Positions 20,791 to 32,579 of a stretch of DNA of 64,000 nt are shown one piece after another. Every line of letters begins with the position of its first letter. The first letter of the stretch is position 1. The notes below the pieces were generated by a model, which did no database searches, had not been told where the DNA came from, and saw only the letters and a list, made by a program, of their open reading frames with translations. The position numbers and the translations under genes were made by a program. Source of the DNA: Hygrocybe punicea. Lineage: Eukaryota > Basidiomycota > Agaricomycetes > Agaricales > Hygrophoraceae. The stretch spans positions 186,001 through 250,000 of the forward strand of contig OY744470.1 in the NCBI GenBank assembly GCA_963556145.1, given 5' to 3'.

Positions 20791-22349
20791 CCGAGACAGG
20801 TAGGTAAAGGTGTTAGCAGTTCACATGAAGGTGCAGGAGGTCGAAGGATGGTCGCATTTGTCAACCAAATAGTAAACCTCTCCTGATACCGAAATTCCTG
20901 CCATCATGCCAACTTAGACTTTCAGATAGTTTCACATCCTTTGTTTTCATAGCAAAATTAACAAATTGACAAGGCAAATATATGTAGCAGAATAAAAACC
21001 GTTCCATGACCAGCACATTGATCTACTTCGTTCCCTTTTTATTCTTATGGTGAAGTTCAAGTTTGCGTCATCTTTTCGATAACCAGAACAACCAAGTTAT
21101 CAGAAGCTTGCATTCATACTAGTAGTAAGGAAACTTACTGTTCTGATTCTCATCTGGCTTTTACTCTTTCTGAGATGATGGTGTAGGGGTGGGGGTGATA
21201 GAGGGGTCAAGAACAAATCTCCAGGTCCAGCGTTAGATGGCTAGTTGTTTGGGTTTTCAACCACAGCATTGTGCATATGAATGGCGTGATCATCATCACC
21301 ACCATCAACAGGGTCGGTTATGATGTTTAAGTTCATGGAACTCTTGTGGTCCTGCCAAATTTTCTTGACGAGTTTGATGGCATTCAAAAGGTTTGCTTCT
21401 AATGCGATGAGGTCAAGGCGCAAGGACTTGCTCTACATAAAACAAATGTTAATAAGCTCTAAAGCTTTGTAGGGTTACGAACTTGACGCACCACTGGTGT
21501 CATGATGCGCAACTTCGACCGTCGAAATTGACGGTCCTGGTTCAACAGTACTTGGTTACCAAATGAAGTTGGATTCCCCGCTGGGCAAAGATTCCGCTGG
21601 GCTACAGTCGGTTGCATATATAATGATTGAGAATCCACAAACACTGTTTATATAAGCATGCCTTACAGCATATTCAGAAAAGCATGGCCAAACCAACTTT
21701 TTTTTTGTTTTTTTGAATGTCCAACCAGTTGCCCTTGAGTGACCCTGCCATCAGTCTTCTTATCTTCATCCCTGCGATGTGGGTCCCACATAACACATTT
21801 TTTTCCTTCAGCCGTCACTGCACAATGGATGTGCTACATTGAGCTGAAGGAACAAATTTGATGCCACCTGTTGTAACAACAGCACCTTTTTTGCATGGCA
21901 TAAAATAAAATGATGATACCGCATATGGAATGGCGCAAACCCAGTGGCTCCAATGTGGCACATGCGAGGTTTTTCTTAGAATTGTTTTCATGGCCGTCAT
22001 CTCCGATAACATACACCAGAACTTTTCATGACTGAATAGTACTGAATTAGCAAAACCAGTGCGTTATCATGGGTACCTTTTTTGTTGCCAAGCTGAACAT
22101 CCTTTACCTAAAGCTCATGATGTGTATTATTGGAATTATGTGGAATCCGCCACTCAAGCAGAGAATTATGTAGACTTATCCAGACTAATTAGTAATATTG
22201 TTAGTAAGCATTTAGGAATATTCTAGCATATATTCCCTAGTATAAAAGGACTCTGTATGTACTTTGTCAATAGTCTTATGCCAATAACCGTAGTTTCCAA
22301 CATGTATAAACCTGCAAGTCCTGCGAGAAGGACTCCTCCCCGTAATACC
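20791..22349. other. Mostly gene-free; weak two-exon hypothetical on minus strand
   Basis: No recognised homolog. On the minus strand, frames at 21459-21644 and 21241-21423 could be two exons of a small protein: the second reads LDLIALEANLLNAIKLVKK and ends with an acidic GGDDDHAI segment. The intervening ~50 bp ends TTTTATGTAG, like an acceptor, but the donor is unclear. I would not rely on it. Confidence 0.25.
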
Positions 22350-23528
22350 ATGGCATTCAATGATGACCAAGCATACTTCATAGCCTTCGCCATGGAGGCT
22401 ATGTTGTGGATTAGCACTCTCACTCCTGCTCTTGTCCTGCCTGTCACAACGAAACATGTACCTCACAGGCAGCTATTGTTTGCTGTTTCTCACCACAGTC
22501 AGGATCTTATTTAGATATAAAAAGTGCAACAAGATTCTTGTTGCGGTGATGATAGCCCTCTTCATGCTTTGCACTATGCACTATGCAGTCATTTTCACTA
22601 ACGTTTACTGAGGCTTGGTAGGGTCCCTCGTTTTGACTTCAATCAATATCATTTTAAGGTTTTATCTTGCAGATGGTGAAGCACTTTGCAATTGGTGATG
22701 AAGACCACATGCTTGTCGGCGCTGATATGTTGAATTTCATTATTGACTGGCTTGGCCAATCGATACTGGTAAGATACATCATATATATTTTGGTGTCCAC
22801 AGTATTCATGGCTGGTTGTAGATATATCGCTGTTGGTTTGTCTGGAATAACCGCTTTAGCGTCATTTTACTCCCTCTCCTTTTGTCATTCACTTCGTTGT
22901 GTATGTCGCACATCGTAATTCAGGTTGACACATCATTGCTCAATCTTCCCTTAGCGTGTGCTATCTCTGCCCTTGTTCTAATCCTTAAATTCCCCAATGT
23001 CTTACCCACTGATGGCAATGGCCAAGGCCAAACTATAGGGCTTTTGGTCCATCTTGCAACTGCAATGCCCATTGGCTACCAATATTCTGCTGACGGGTCT
23101 GATTGTCAGTCGCATCTGGTACATCTCTCACCGATCATTCCAATACCGCCTTTTGGATGAGATTTCCAACGCTATTGTGGTGGTCTTTGAATCTGGAGCA
23201 TTGGTCACCACCACTCAGCTCATTCTTTCAATCTTGGTCTTGACTGGTCAATCTGCACAAAATATTTTGTTCTCCAGAGCCGCACAAGTTTACATTCATG
23301 CACCTTTTCTCTCCTTGCGAATTCATTTATGACCGTCAGGGTATTGCACCAACCATCATCCTTCTCCATGTTGGATTGGGAAAAGCTATCGATACCACAA
23401 TATTTAGCATGACCACAGTCAAATTCGCTACACAGGGGAAAGTTGCTGGGGAGCAAAATGGTGCTGCCCATATCCCACTTGAGCCATCTACTTCTCTCTC
23501 AGTGAGCAATTTTAAGACAGAAGTCTAA
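22350..23528 (+). CDS. Multi-pass membrane protein, Agaricomycete multicopy family (spliced)
   Basis: A spliced gene of a large mushroom-specific family of ~7-TM-like proteins of unknown function. Start ATG 22350. Supported exons: 22350-22402 (AFNDDQAYFIAFAMEA), 22473-22602 (LFLTTVRILFRYKKCNKILV then FMLCTMHYAVIF), 22673-22768 (HMLVGADMLNFIIDWLGQS), a region ~22925-23287 containing LPLATNILLTGLIVSRIWY and AIVVVFESGALVTTTQL, and 23340-23528 (GIAPTIILLHVGLG to the end). The GLIVSRIW and VESGAL segments are the family hallmarks. Introns near 22769-22924 and a possible one before 23060 are uncertain. No internal stop was needed in the exons I joined, so the gene may be intact. The C-terminal ~50 residues are hydrophilic. 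Confidence 0.72.
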
Positions 23529-24900
23529 TAGAATTGTTAAATATTGTAGAGTAATGTGAAATTGTCTCCCACTTTTTTGCGCTCAACCATAGCACCCACA
23601 CTGATGAGAACTTCTGCTTAAGAAACATGAATCTTTTATCAGTACAATGGCCACCCATGCAGCAAGTAGTGGACTTGTGCATGGGAGGTCATGGAGGTCC
23701 TCTGAAAGCAACCACTAGTCCAATGTTGCATGTAGTACCAACTTGGTCACTCCGTGCTCGGTGGTGGGGTGGATGGTGGCTTGGCCCCTTTGATGGGTGT
23801 CTCTAGGCACCAGCATTCTGTCAATCTCATTGAACAGGTGGTCCCATGAGGATTCAGATGGAGAGAAGATGGAAGCCTGGTTTGTGAGGGTGCCAGTGAA
23901 TGTTGGCTGAGTATGTGGCCAAGTTTGGGCCTCTTGACTTGTCCTGTATCTTCATGAGTGGCAAGGCAAGTTGCAGTGTGGGTGACATCGACGCACTTGT
24001 GGGCCGGGGAGCGAGAGCACCACTTCCCCAACCTCGTTCTCTCCCCTCCTCTCTAGATACACATCGCATCTAGCTTGGATGCTGGCGTCTCATCTTCGAG
24101 GTCCCTGGACGTGATTCCGTTGTCTGTGGGCATGAGGACGACGTCCCTTGTAATTTTTGGCATGTCAAAGTTGTTCATATATCTCATTGCCATTCCCACT
24201 CTCTTAGATGTGTCATCCCCAAAGGTGGCATTGGATGTGGGACAATCCTCATCCTTGGCAGTGGTAGCGGTAGAGGGCAGGTGAAATCATCGCATCTGTG
24301 GTACAGGGGATGGAAGTGCCACTTCCCCGGCCTTTTCCCTTTGCAAACGCCTGGATGCGGGTGTATCGTCCCTGAGCTCGCGAGGTAATTGGGAGGCCAT
24401 ATTAGTGTTGGCAGCATTGGCTCAGCCATGTGGCCATGGCTATTGATGTCCAAGGGGCAATGTGGGTGTTATTGGCGGTTTTGCCGCTGCTGGGTCCAAG
24501 GGGCAGTGGGGATGTTGTTCTTATTTCCTCATTGTAATTGGTCCACGGTGTACCCCTGTGTTCTTATTTCTGGGTCCAAAGGTGGTGTAGGTGTTGCGAA
24601 GGATCCAGAGGCAACGTGGCCATTGTCAGTGAGTCCAAAGGTGGCCTGAGGAGGTGTCGGTTGGCATGAGAGTGGTGAAAGGGTGTGAACAGCAGTAAGC
24701 AATTTGTGTGGGTAAGTACCTGCCATCTGCTGGAAAAGGTAGTGACCAGGAAGGCGAACAAGGCTGAAACGGGGTGGTGGACAATCTTTGAGATGATATT
24801 TTGACCACCTTTCACTGGAGGGCGGTGCAAAAATGTACCCAGCATTGCCCATTGAACCTGAGAGAGTTGAGTTCGACAATAAGATTGAAAACATACATGA
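23529..24900. other. No recognised gene
   Basis: About 1.4 kb of moderately GC-rich sequence. Short frames occur on both strands, none with recognisable domains or splice-supported continuity. The minus-strand frame that ends here begins in the Spt5 fragment at 25110 but has lost similarity by ~24900. Confidence 0.5.
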
Positions 24901-24929
24901 TAAACCGAATGTTTGGCGACAGAGCAAGT

Positions 24930-25570
24930 CTGTCGTTGACGTGATCTCCCAGTTTGAACCTCTTCTGGATGTTCCAGGCAGGCAGATCAACCTTCTACCC
25001 ATTGATGTCCAGGTCACAACATCTTGCACAATCTCCATGACGACACCATGGATGCTGGATTGTTCGCCTTCAAATACTTTGACATGATCTTCTTGGTTGC
25101 AATACAGAAATGGCAGCTTTGCAAGAAGCTTCCACGATGATTGAAAGATCCACATTATTTTTGTTTTCCATGCCATCTTGTCTGGTGAAGCAGGTGATCA
25201 TAGATCATGTATCATGCTTGGCAGGGAGTCACGCTGGCAAGCGGACAGAATCTGGAGGGGGCGGGCTGTGTACTCAAGATCCATTGCTTTGCGCATGACT
25301 TTGCACATGACTGAATACAATATCGCATTCTTGGCCGGGCTGCTGCCAAAGAGTCAAAATTAACGCCAAGGAAGGTTATATGATATGTACTTTTACTCGG
25401 ACCTGCTATAAACTTGCATCATGAACAGACAGCACGAGCAACCTTTGTGGGACCTCATTCATGTCACCAGTGCATCGAACTGCGGCTTTCCTGTATCTTT
25501 TGCTGAGATCTTGTGCAATTTTGGTCAAGTCCTGGTCATCCAGTTCACGCTCTCATCTGTCCAAACGTGC
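24930..25570 (-). pseudogene. Spt5 fragment: NGN and first KOW region
   Basis: Spt5 is the NusG-like elongation factor of RNA polymerase II. On the minus strand I read TKIAQDLSKRYRK, GDMNEVPQRLL and SVHDASL (start of the NGN domain), an intron-like stop (GTACAT...GGCAG), AMDLEYTARPLQILSA and QRDSLPSMI (rest of NGN), then DHVKVFEGEQSSIHGVV and EIVQDVVT (KOW). The pieces lie in different frames with stops between them, so this is a broken copy. The C-terminal half of Spt5 lies upstream of it on the same strand (27664-29010), the reverse of normal order. The true functional gene must be elsewhere. Confidence 0.8.
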
Positions 25571-25739
25571 ATGGTGACTGTGATAGTGTTGCCACGGCGC
25601 GGTCCAGCTTGGCTCGGCTATGGCTAACCCATATATGGGTCATTAGCAGGACCGGACCATTGTGGCAATGGCTAAACCACGGTTAACCATCCAAAAAAGG
25701 CAATTTGTAGTGTCACATATATAATTATTTTGTATTTAC

Positions 25740-26420
25740 TGTTTGTCATCGCTCACCTGTACAAAGTACTAGTGAGTATTCCTAGAGACTCATCGTTCGC
25801 CTGTACAAAGTACAAGTGAGCTTTTATCTTGCTCAGGCACTCCCTCATTCCCTCGTTCCGTCCCTATTCGCCCATATGAAGTATACATGACTTCTAGGCA
25901 AATCTTCTTTTAGGCGTCCTTCTTGTTTGCCCATACAAGCACCAGCAAGCTCCAGGCCCCTCTTGGCTCAGATGCTCCCTTGTTCCATCCTTGCTCGCCC
26001 ATACAAAGTACATACGGGCTCCAGGCAAATCTTCATTTGGGCATGCTTACTATGTTCTCGTTTTCCTGTACAAAGTACCACTCTTGGCTCAGACACTCCC
26101 TCATTCCATCCTCAATAGCCTGTACAAAGTACATGCAGGCTCCAGGCAAATCTTTATTTGGGCACACTTACTTCATTCTCATTTGCCCCTACAAAGTACC
26201 AGTGAGCTCCAGGCCCTCTTGGCTCAGACGCACATCCTTGTTTGCCCATACAATACATGCAGGCTCTCAGGCAAATCTCCGTTCAGGCATGCTTACTACA
26301 TTCTCATTGACCTTTACACAGTACCAGCAAGCTCCTAGACCCCCTGGCTCAGACATTTTTTTGTTCAGTACTCGCTGGCTCATACAAGCTATCAGTGAGC
26401 TCTAGACTCCCTTTGGCCTT
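25740..26420 (+). repeat. ~123-bp tandem repeat array (five degenerate units)
   Basis: The block CCATACAAAGTACATRCAGGCTCCAGGCAAATC recurs near 25869, 25996, 26118 and 26241, with spacing 122-127 bp. A second internal copy of the TACAAAGTAC core sits in each unit. Frames across it are open by repetition and look non-coding. A unit of 41 codons would keep frame only where the spacing is exactly 123. Confidence 0.8.
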
Positions 26421-26645
26421 GGCTTGGGTGCTGCCATCAGTCAATCCATTCTCATTCACCTATATGAAGTCCCAGCAAGCTCAGTGTTCCATCATTTCTC
26501 ATCCTTGGGCTCCATCTTACATCGCTCGATTCTTCCCTCCTTGGCATCTGTATCTGTATGTACCATTTTTTTTGCACCTATTCTATTAACTCAAAAAGTG
26601 CTGTCAGATGGAGTCTACCTTCAAAACCTTCCTCCTCGATAACTT

Positions 26646-27700
26646 GTGATCACCTCCCCGAATGCAGGTCTCTTAGCTGCCTTCTCCAGTTCCTACAACT
26701 TCAGCTGCGACGATCCATCGCCAGAATGGACCTATAAGATGAACTGGGCCCACAATGACTTTATACAGCTCTCATTTGTGCCCCATTCAGTCCGATGGGA
26801 TCATCCACTAATACAGCGTCTAGTTTGTAATTACAAGTCACTACCTATTGAACGCGTCAGTCTTTGCTTCCAATTATCAGTTCCTGTCCAACAAAAATGG
26901 CGTGATCTTGAAATGGCTGTCTTTGTGGTCGCTCAGGTATTGCTTGCATGAGCCCTGGCCTTTTTTTCACTTGAATCCAAATGTTTCCCCCTTCCACACA
27001 CGTATGGCTACTGCCACCTTCATACACATGAACACGCTGCCAGAAAGTGTGCCATGATGTTGTGAGATTCTTTCATACCATTGATGGCATGGTGTTCGAT
27101 GGGCATCTCATTTTTCATAACGAATCATGAACTATATGGCAACAACCCTAAGTGGGTGAAGATACTCATTGATGAAGCCAAGATCCACCCAGAGTGGGTC
27201 CAACAACTGCGAGATTCACCAATTGCCAACTTCACCAACAGTGTTCCAAAAGTAGGCATTGTCATAGATGTACATCAATGAAAATGGTTAGGACACCTCC
27301 CAAGGCTTATCAGAGCCTGCATCCCTATCTGGTTCATATGGAGCACCCTAACTAACCCATTTGGTAATGATTACTATGATGGTGAATACAATGATCCCAC
27401 CTTGGAAGAAGGTGAGATAGGACAACCCACTGTTCAAATGGAGAGCCAATCGATACCGGCAGGTCCACTTCCTGCAGAACACTGGCAGTGAGATGTACTG
27501 TCTATTCATGGTGTTGGCAATCGCCACACAGATGCCGCAGCTCCTAAATTTCTAAGCATGCTTGACAGCCGTCTTTACGATCATTTTGGATTTGATTGGG
27601 ACGACACTACCTACTTTGAGGGTCCTACATTGTCGGATGCTGAATGGGAACAGACTATGATGTTCAAAACAAACCATAGACCAGAGAGGTGTTGTTTTCA
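26646..27700 (+). pseudogene. Broken member of a repeated Agaricomycete hypothetical family
   Basis: Ordered, recognisable blocks of a protein family that is multicopy in mushroom genomes and has no known function: IQLSFVPHSVRWDHPLIQRL, LSVPVQQKWRDLEMAVF and VAQVLLA near the N-terminus; NPKWVKILIDEA, HPEWVQQLRDSPIANF and VPKVGIVIDV in the middle; IRACIPIWFIW, then HFGFDWDDTTYFEGPTLSDAEWE toward the C-terminus. The blocks are separated by stops and frame changes (near 26951, 27057, 27281 and 27490), more than introns could explain. It ends close to the Spt5 remnant, which runs toward it from the other strand. Confidence 0.65.
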
Positions 27701-29010
27701 TCATCCATCAACGAAGACATGGCAGGCATCTTAGCTGAAGGCCCCACAGGTGTTGGAGCATTGTATGGATGTGCGGGCAGCACTGGGGTATGTACCGTGG
27801 CAGGGGTCATGGCAGAGTTGAACGCAGGAGTAGGTGCTGCAGGCCCTGGGGGATGTGGAGTCTTAGACATCAACAGATAAACTGAAAGTTTAAACTTACC
27901 AGGTCTCGCCATATCCATTGTCTTGTCTGGGACTCATCCATTCAGTCGTGTTCTCACCCCATGCACTGGAGGTATAGGGATTTGGTGTCTGGGGATTGCC
28001 TAAAGAGAGCATCCACCCTCCATCTACAGCATAAGGATTGGGCATCTTCGAAGATGTGCTCCAAGCTGGTGTCCAACTTCCATCAATTGCATATGGATTC
28101 GGTGTGCAGGAGTTGACATTCCAAGCAGGTGTTTGACCCTCACCAGCGGCATATGGATTTGGCGTCCGCCCCCATGCAGGTGTCCGATCGCCTTGGGTGT
28201 ATGGATTGGGAGTTTGCGAATGTCTACTTGAACCACTGTAAGAGGTTCCAGAGAAACTGCCAGGGCTCCCTCCTTCAAGGAGCTCTAATTTTCCATTAGG
28301 TCTAGATGCACATGAGATTGATACAAGTGAAAACACTACAAAAAAGGTGACCAAGCTTACAGTCATCTCAAAAGTTTCTCTTTCTCAATGGCAATGACCT
28401 TGTTGCCCGTGCAGTTCAACACAAGCAATGGGACCATTGGTATCTTTGATAGCACCCACATAGCCTTTGTGTGGACCCTTGACAACCATGACCATAACAC
28501 CTATCAGCTGATCTTGTGGCCCTTGTCCCATGTTTCCAGATCCGACCATATCTCCAGTTGGGGCTGCGAACATTGGATTCATTTTTGAGAGATCACTTCC
28601 ACCTGTCTTCACCAGGTTACCCTTTGGTGCCAAAGATACCAAAGATGGAGCATGCATAATGAACACGCCACCATTTTCGATGATGTCCTGATTATGAAGG
28701 AATGTAAAAAATGATTGATGAAGGACGAGTCCTTTTTGGCCGTATAGAATTATCAATATCTCTCAACATTTGCGCACCTCACTATTGATTTCCTTCATGT
28801 TATCATTGATTCGTAGCTTGTGACCTTCAGAATCGGTTGCAATAGCTCTGCTAGAATCTTGATGCATCGAGATCTGATGAGGCTGAACAAGTCGAATTTG
28901 ACCATTTTGATCCAGCACATGGAAGGAGTCCCTCTCAGTTTTGAATATGATGCCGACAGTTTACATGCTGTACCAAGTCTAATGTCAGGCCACCTGACAT
29001 TTGCCATCGT
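27664..29010 (-). pseudogene. Spt5 fragment: C-terminal KOW region and CTR repeats
   Basis: Ordered Spt5 blocks on the minus strand: VGIIFKTERDSFHVLDQNGQ, IRLVQPHQISM and RINDNMKEINSE (~28950-28790); QSFFTFLHNQDIIENGGVF, SLAPKGNLVK and VVKGPHKGYVGAIKDTNGPI (~28700-28410); then the C-terminal repeat region with five PNPY units (TPAWGRTPNPY type, 28366-27896), the target of CTD-type kinases in functional Spt5; and a last Pro/Ala-rich exon after a GTAAGT...CTAAG intron. A frameshift after IACVELH (~28400), just before the stretch reading VIAIEKEKLL in another frame, and many Arg losses mark it as non-functional. Confidence 0.82.
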
Positions 29011-29800
29011 TGCCATGGCCATCCCCTTGGTGTTGGCCTATGTGAGCAAGAGCTGCGGTGGGGGCACCAGTAGTCAGGATGTGATAATAATTTGCAAAAA
29101 CTCACGGAAGGGCATGGGTGAACCCACCCATGCCCGATGCAACTCGTGCCATTGCCGCCATCCATGTTCACTTGCGGTCATAAATAAAACGGAATCGTGC
29201 CAAACATGAACCCCAGTGAAAAGTCCGCCTATCTAGAAACTTTTAGGTAGTATAACTTCCATGAAAATATAATTCCGGAATTTAAATAGATTTCTGCACC
29301 CTGAGCAGATGTTTCGCCATTAAGATACATTAAAAAACATTCCCATTTCTAATAAAAAACATTGCTATCGATTGCTGTCTAGGTGCATCCCCGCCACCCC
29401 GCCACCCCGCCGCCGCCACCCAAACCGCCCCATTCCGTTCCGCGGGTGTGACGATGTCTGAAGATCTGAAGGATGGCACGGACGAACGATAAAGGATGCC
29501 GGGGGTAGATTGAGAGGATCGATGAAGCAAAAGGCGAGATTCTGAGTCATTGCTCGCAGCCGCAGGAAATGATCAGAGAGGCGTAGCCCAGAAGGTGGCT
29601 CAATGACCAAACAATCAGCGTTGACCAACATCCGCCATGTCTTCAGTCCAGCTGGCTAAAGGACCAAGAGACCTATCTAGAGTGTATGGGAATGCGCCAC
29701 AATGAAATGAAGGGAGATAAGAAACGCACAAGGATATTAAGAGTCGAGACCAGTCGATGTATAACGAGCGATAGTAAGTTTCCAAGGGAATCCGGACTCA
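29011..29800. other. No recognised gene; short GC-rich microsatellite
   Basis: Apart from the edge of the Spt5 fragment I see no gene. At 29392-29420 there is a CCCCGCCACCCCGCCACCCCGCC-type microsatellite. AT-rich just before it, GC-rich after. Confidence 0.5.
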
Positions 29801-30965
29801 CACTGAACTGTTCATCTAGAAAAATGCAAAAGGGGGAACCCGTAAATGGTTTCAGTGGAAGAGAAGCAGGAGTCACGAACCTTCCTTGTCATTATGGAAG
29901 TTTTTGAGGACAACTAGGAGTTTGTCTTTATTTCGGCGGAGGATGGTTTCGATCTGCGGTGGCTTCTTTTGAGATTCGCCTCGTTCGCGATATAACGAGT
30001 CATGACGTTGAAGTTGGCATGGTCAAGTAGGATCTCCCCGAGGAGCTTGAGAGATTGGCATTTTGTAACATAGTTGTTGGACAATATGAGCGTTGTGAAG
30101 GAGGAAAAGAACTGATACCGTCACGGTCAGACAATCACGGAGAAATCATGGACATAAGGAATGAAGATGACGGACTTGATCATAATTCTTGTCCAAATAT
30201 TCCGCTACCATAGGTTGGTGTCGTGTGAGTGTTTCCTTCAAAGTGGCAAATGCATCACAGGAGATTCCGAATCCGAATGTAGTCGTTTCGATGTAGTGTG
30301 GGAATGTGTAGAATCTGTCAGTGAAGTCTACATTAGGAGGTCGGCATAGACGTTGGTAACCGAAGCTCACTGATCCGAATATAACAAGATTTTGCACAAC
30401 GACTCATGCTTCAGCATTTCCTTCAGAATCATTCCGGTATTAAGGGCAACGTCTTCGTTCTCATATCCCGCAAGAGTCACAAAGATAACCTTGTGCTTTG
30501 CAAAAAGATATTTGATGCTTTGCAATCGTGAACCGATCTGGCGACGTAAAAGATTGTTGAATATTTGTACAATGTCTTTACGAGACTTGAAGTCAAAGCG
30601 AGCGACATTCAGGACAAGGTGATGAAGGAGATCGGTATTGTAAGTTTCTTGTGCAAGCTGGGCGACCAGTTCTGGTAGAGGATCTATGTCGAATGTCAGG
30701 TGTTGTTGATGCTTCATGGGGGGAATCAAGAGAACTTGCCTCCATCGCCACATGAGATGGCTTTGATCTGTTGTAGCTTCTTTGATATATCTTCGTTGGC
30801 CTAGGTCGAGTATTGGTGTGAAGAAAACCAGTGAGGTAAAACTTGGTACCTTTCATCCCGTCCCTCCCCCTGGAGTGCCCTATTCCAGTCTCGATATGTC
30901 ATCACGAAGTCCCTGAACAAGGTCAGGAGAAGTTCGTAGCTTAGTCGTGTTCGATTCCGGACTGC
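29801..30965 (-). pseudogene. Mo25/Hym1-like scaffold gene with internal deletion
   Basis: Mo25 (CAB39, Hym1) is the armadillo-type scaffold that activates GCK/STE20-like kinases in the RAM/polarity pathway. Blocks in order: SPDLVQGLRDDISRLE (~30930), DPLPELVAQLAQETYNTDLL, RKDIVQIFNNLLRRQIGSR (hallmark), TLAGYENEDVALNTGMIL; a spliced junction over an intron at ~30313-30368; FATLKETLTRHQPMVAEYLD; another intron; [18 protein letters not shown] and [16 protein letters not shown]. Then ~30 residues of the family core are missing and the frame shifts before [18 protein letters not shown] and the last exon (DEQF). The introns keep GT-AG ends, so this is a segmental rather than retrotransposed copy, broken by one deletion. 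The N-terminal start is not visible. Confidence 0.8.
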
Positions 30966-31265
30966 AAGTGCACGCTGTCCTTTTCGTCTCTCTGTGAGGT
31001 GTCAGCATTTTTATGGGTCTGAATGAGGAGTAGTACGGGGGGCATAGGGTCTTGGGGCTCCAGGTCTTGGGCCCCAAGTTGCTCTTTGTGGCCTTTCAAC
31101 GTTTCAACATTCGCTCGTTGACAGAGTAGCCGCAGATGAGGAAGTGTCACGCTTGGCTGCAGGGACGTCCTTGAGGAGAGTGGCTGTGATGGTCTCATGG
31201 GAGGGGAAAGGTGCACCAACAGGGATGAAGGACATAGAAGTTAGGAGCAAGAGGGAAACGAATGA

Positions 31266-32579
31266 CAGCTGTTTTAAAAACGATAGCGCGTTTTCGCCGT
31301 GAGTAAAAGTTCCCAATGTAGTAAGACCACTTGCACTCCATCATTTCCCGCGCCTCCCATGCACAGGTTTTGTTTCATGCCAGTGAGTCAATCACATCCT
31401 AATATCCAAGACTCCAGCATGGGTAATCGCCGCCATATTCCAAAAGCACAAAAGGACCTCATCGTTCGCATGGCTGTTGATCTCAAGCCATGTGATATTG
31501 CTCAGGTTAGTGTTTCTGCTATCGGCCGAGTCCTGCAGCTTTGGCAGACCACTGGAGTGACTATTCGGACACCATTACTAGGTGGAAGGCCACGAGAATC
31601 GTCGTCCCTGGACCTTGTAGTTCGTATTATTATCTGGCAAGCTTATCAAGCGCTGATATCAATTTCTTTCAGTATTTAGAAGGACTTACCGAACGCTCAC
31701 CCGACATTTACTTGTTGGAGATGCAGGAACACCTAGTCTCTGCCTGTGGGGTCTATGTGTGCAAGGCCACCATTGCTAACAGCTTGCGGCGGCAGGGATT
31801 CACTTGTAAAGCTGTAACTCATTGTCACTTTGGGCAGAGTGATATTTTTATTGAAGTGTTACTGTCAGATTTCGTGTGCTGGGCTAGAGCGTGGTGAGGA
31901 TCGTCGCACGGCATATCAACACACTGTCGGTGAATATTTTCCACCTGAAACTCTCGTTTTTGTGGATGAAGCGGCATGTAACCGCCACACTGCCAAGCGC
32001 AAGATGGGGTGGGCTCCTGTTGGGTCTCGTGCTTGTTGGCACGACTACTTTGTTCGAGGTACAAGGCAAGCAATGAGTTTATGACTACTCGAATTTTAGC
32101 TAAATGTCACGACAGGTATTCCATTTTGCCTGCCATTTCTCTTGATGGTGTGTTTCACCTCGACATCCTGACTCGTTCATGGACATGCGAAGCATTTTCT
32201 CAATTTATTAACACCCTCCTTGACCACATGAATCTGTATCCTCAACGAAATTCAGTCATTATCATGGCATTGGGCTCAGCCCAAGAAGGTAGGCAGATTT
32301 AGTGCTTTTCGGAGCTGTTGGCAGAAAATAATCTTCGCTGTACATTGCCAGGGGTGTTCAGTTAGGTCGACGCTGAGCCTCTTATATACTGGTATACAAC
32401 GTCATGTTGACTCAGTAGCAACTGCGGAATGTTTCATTGTAACATGGCAATGCACTCACTAGCGCTCACTGCCCAACTTTGGTCAAGCCGACGCTATGCT
32501 GTGTGAAATGCTGTGTGGGAAAAGTACAGCATGAACTTGTGCTCGCAGTGGAAACACGCTATCGTTTTTAAAACAGCTG
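31266..32579 (+). mobile_element. IS630-type Tc1/mariner transposon, decayed (1314 bp)
   Basis: Inverted termini CAGCTGTTTTAAAAACGATAGCG (left) and the matching right end CGCTATCGTTTTTAAAACAGCTG, about 23 bp perfect. The expected TA duplication is not visible (flanks GA/GA). The interior encodes a broken IS630-like transposase. Termini CAGCTGTTTT are shared with the element at 37572-40601. Confidence 0.85.
31419..32300 (+). pseudogene. IS630-like transposase, broken
   Basis: From ATG 31419: a helix-turn-helix region (GNRRHIPKAQKDLIVRMAV, VSAIGRVLQLWQTTGV), then in other frames YLEGLTERSPDIYLLEMQE and VCKATIANSLRRQGF, then the catalytic core ETLVFVDEAACNRH (first Asp), FHLDILTRSWTCEAF and LLDHMNLYPQRNSVIIM. 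The second catalytic Asp, normally in the MDN-x-x-x-H motif right after VIIM, is replaced (ALGSAQ). Nothing like the final DFNPIE-type motif follows before the right terminus. At least two frameshifts and the lost Asp make it inactive. Confidence 0.8.

Noticed and set aside
25923..26405. 160-codon plus-strand frame with repeating peptide
   Set aside because: Produced by the ~123-bp tandem repeat, which keeps frame by chance. Units vary in length elsewhere and no start context is evident.
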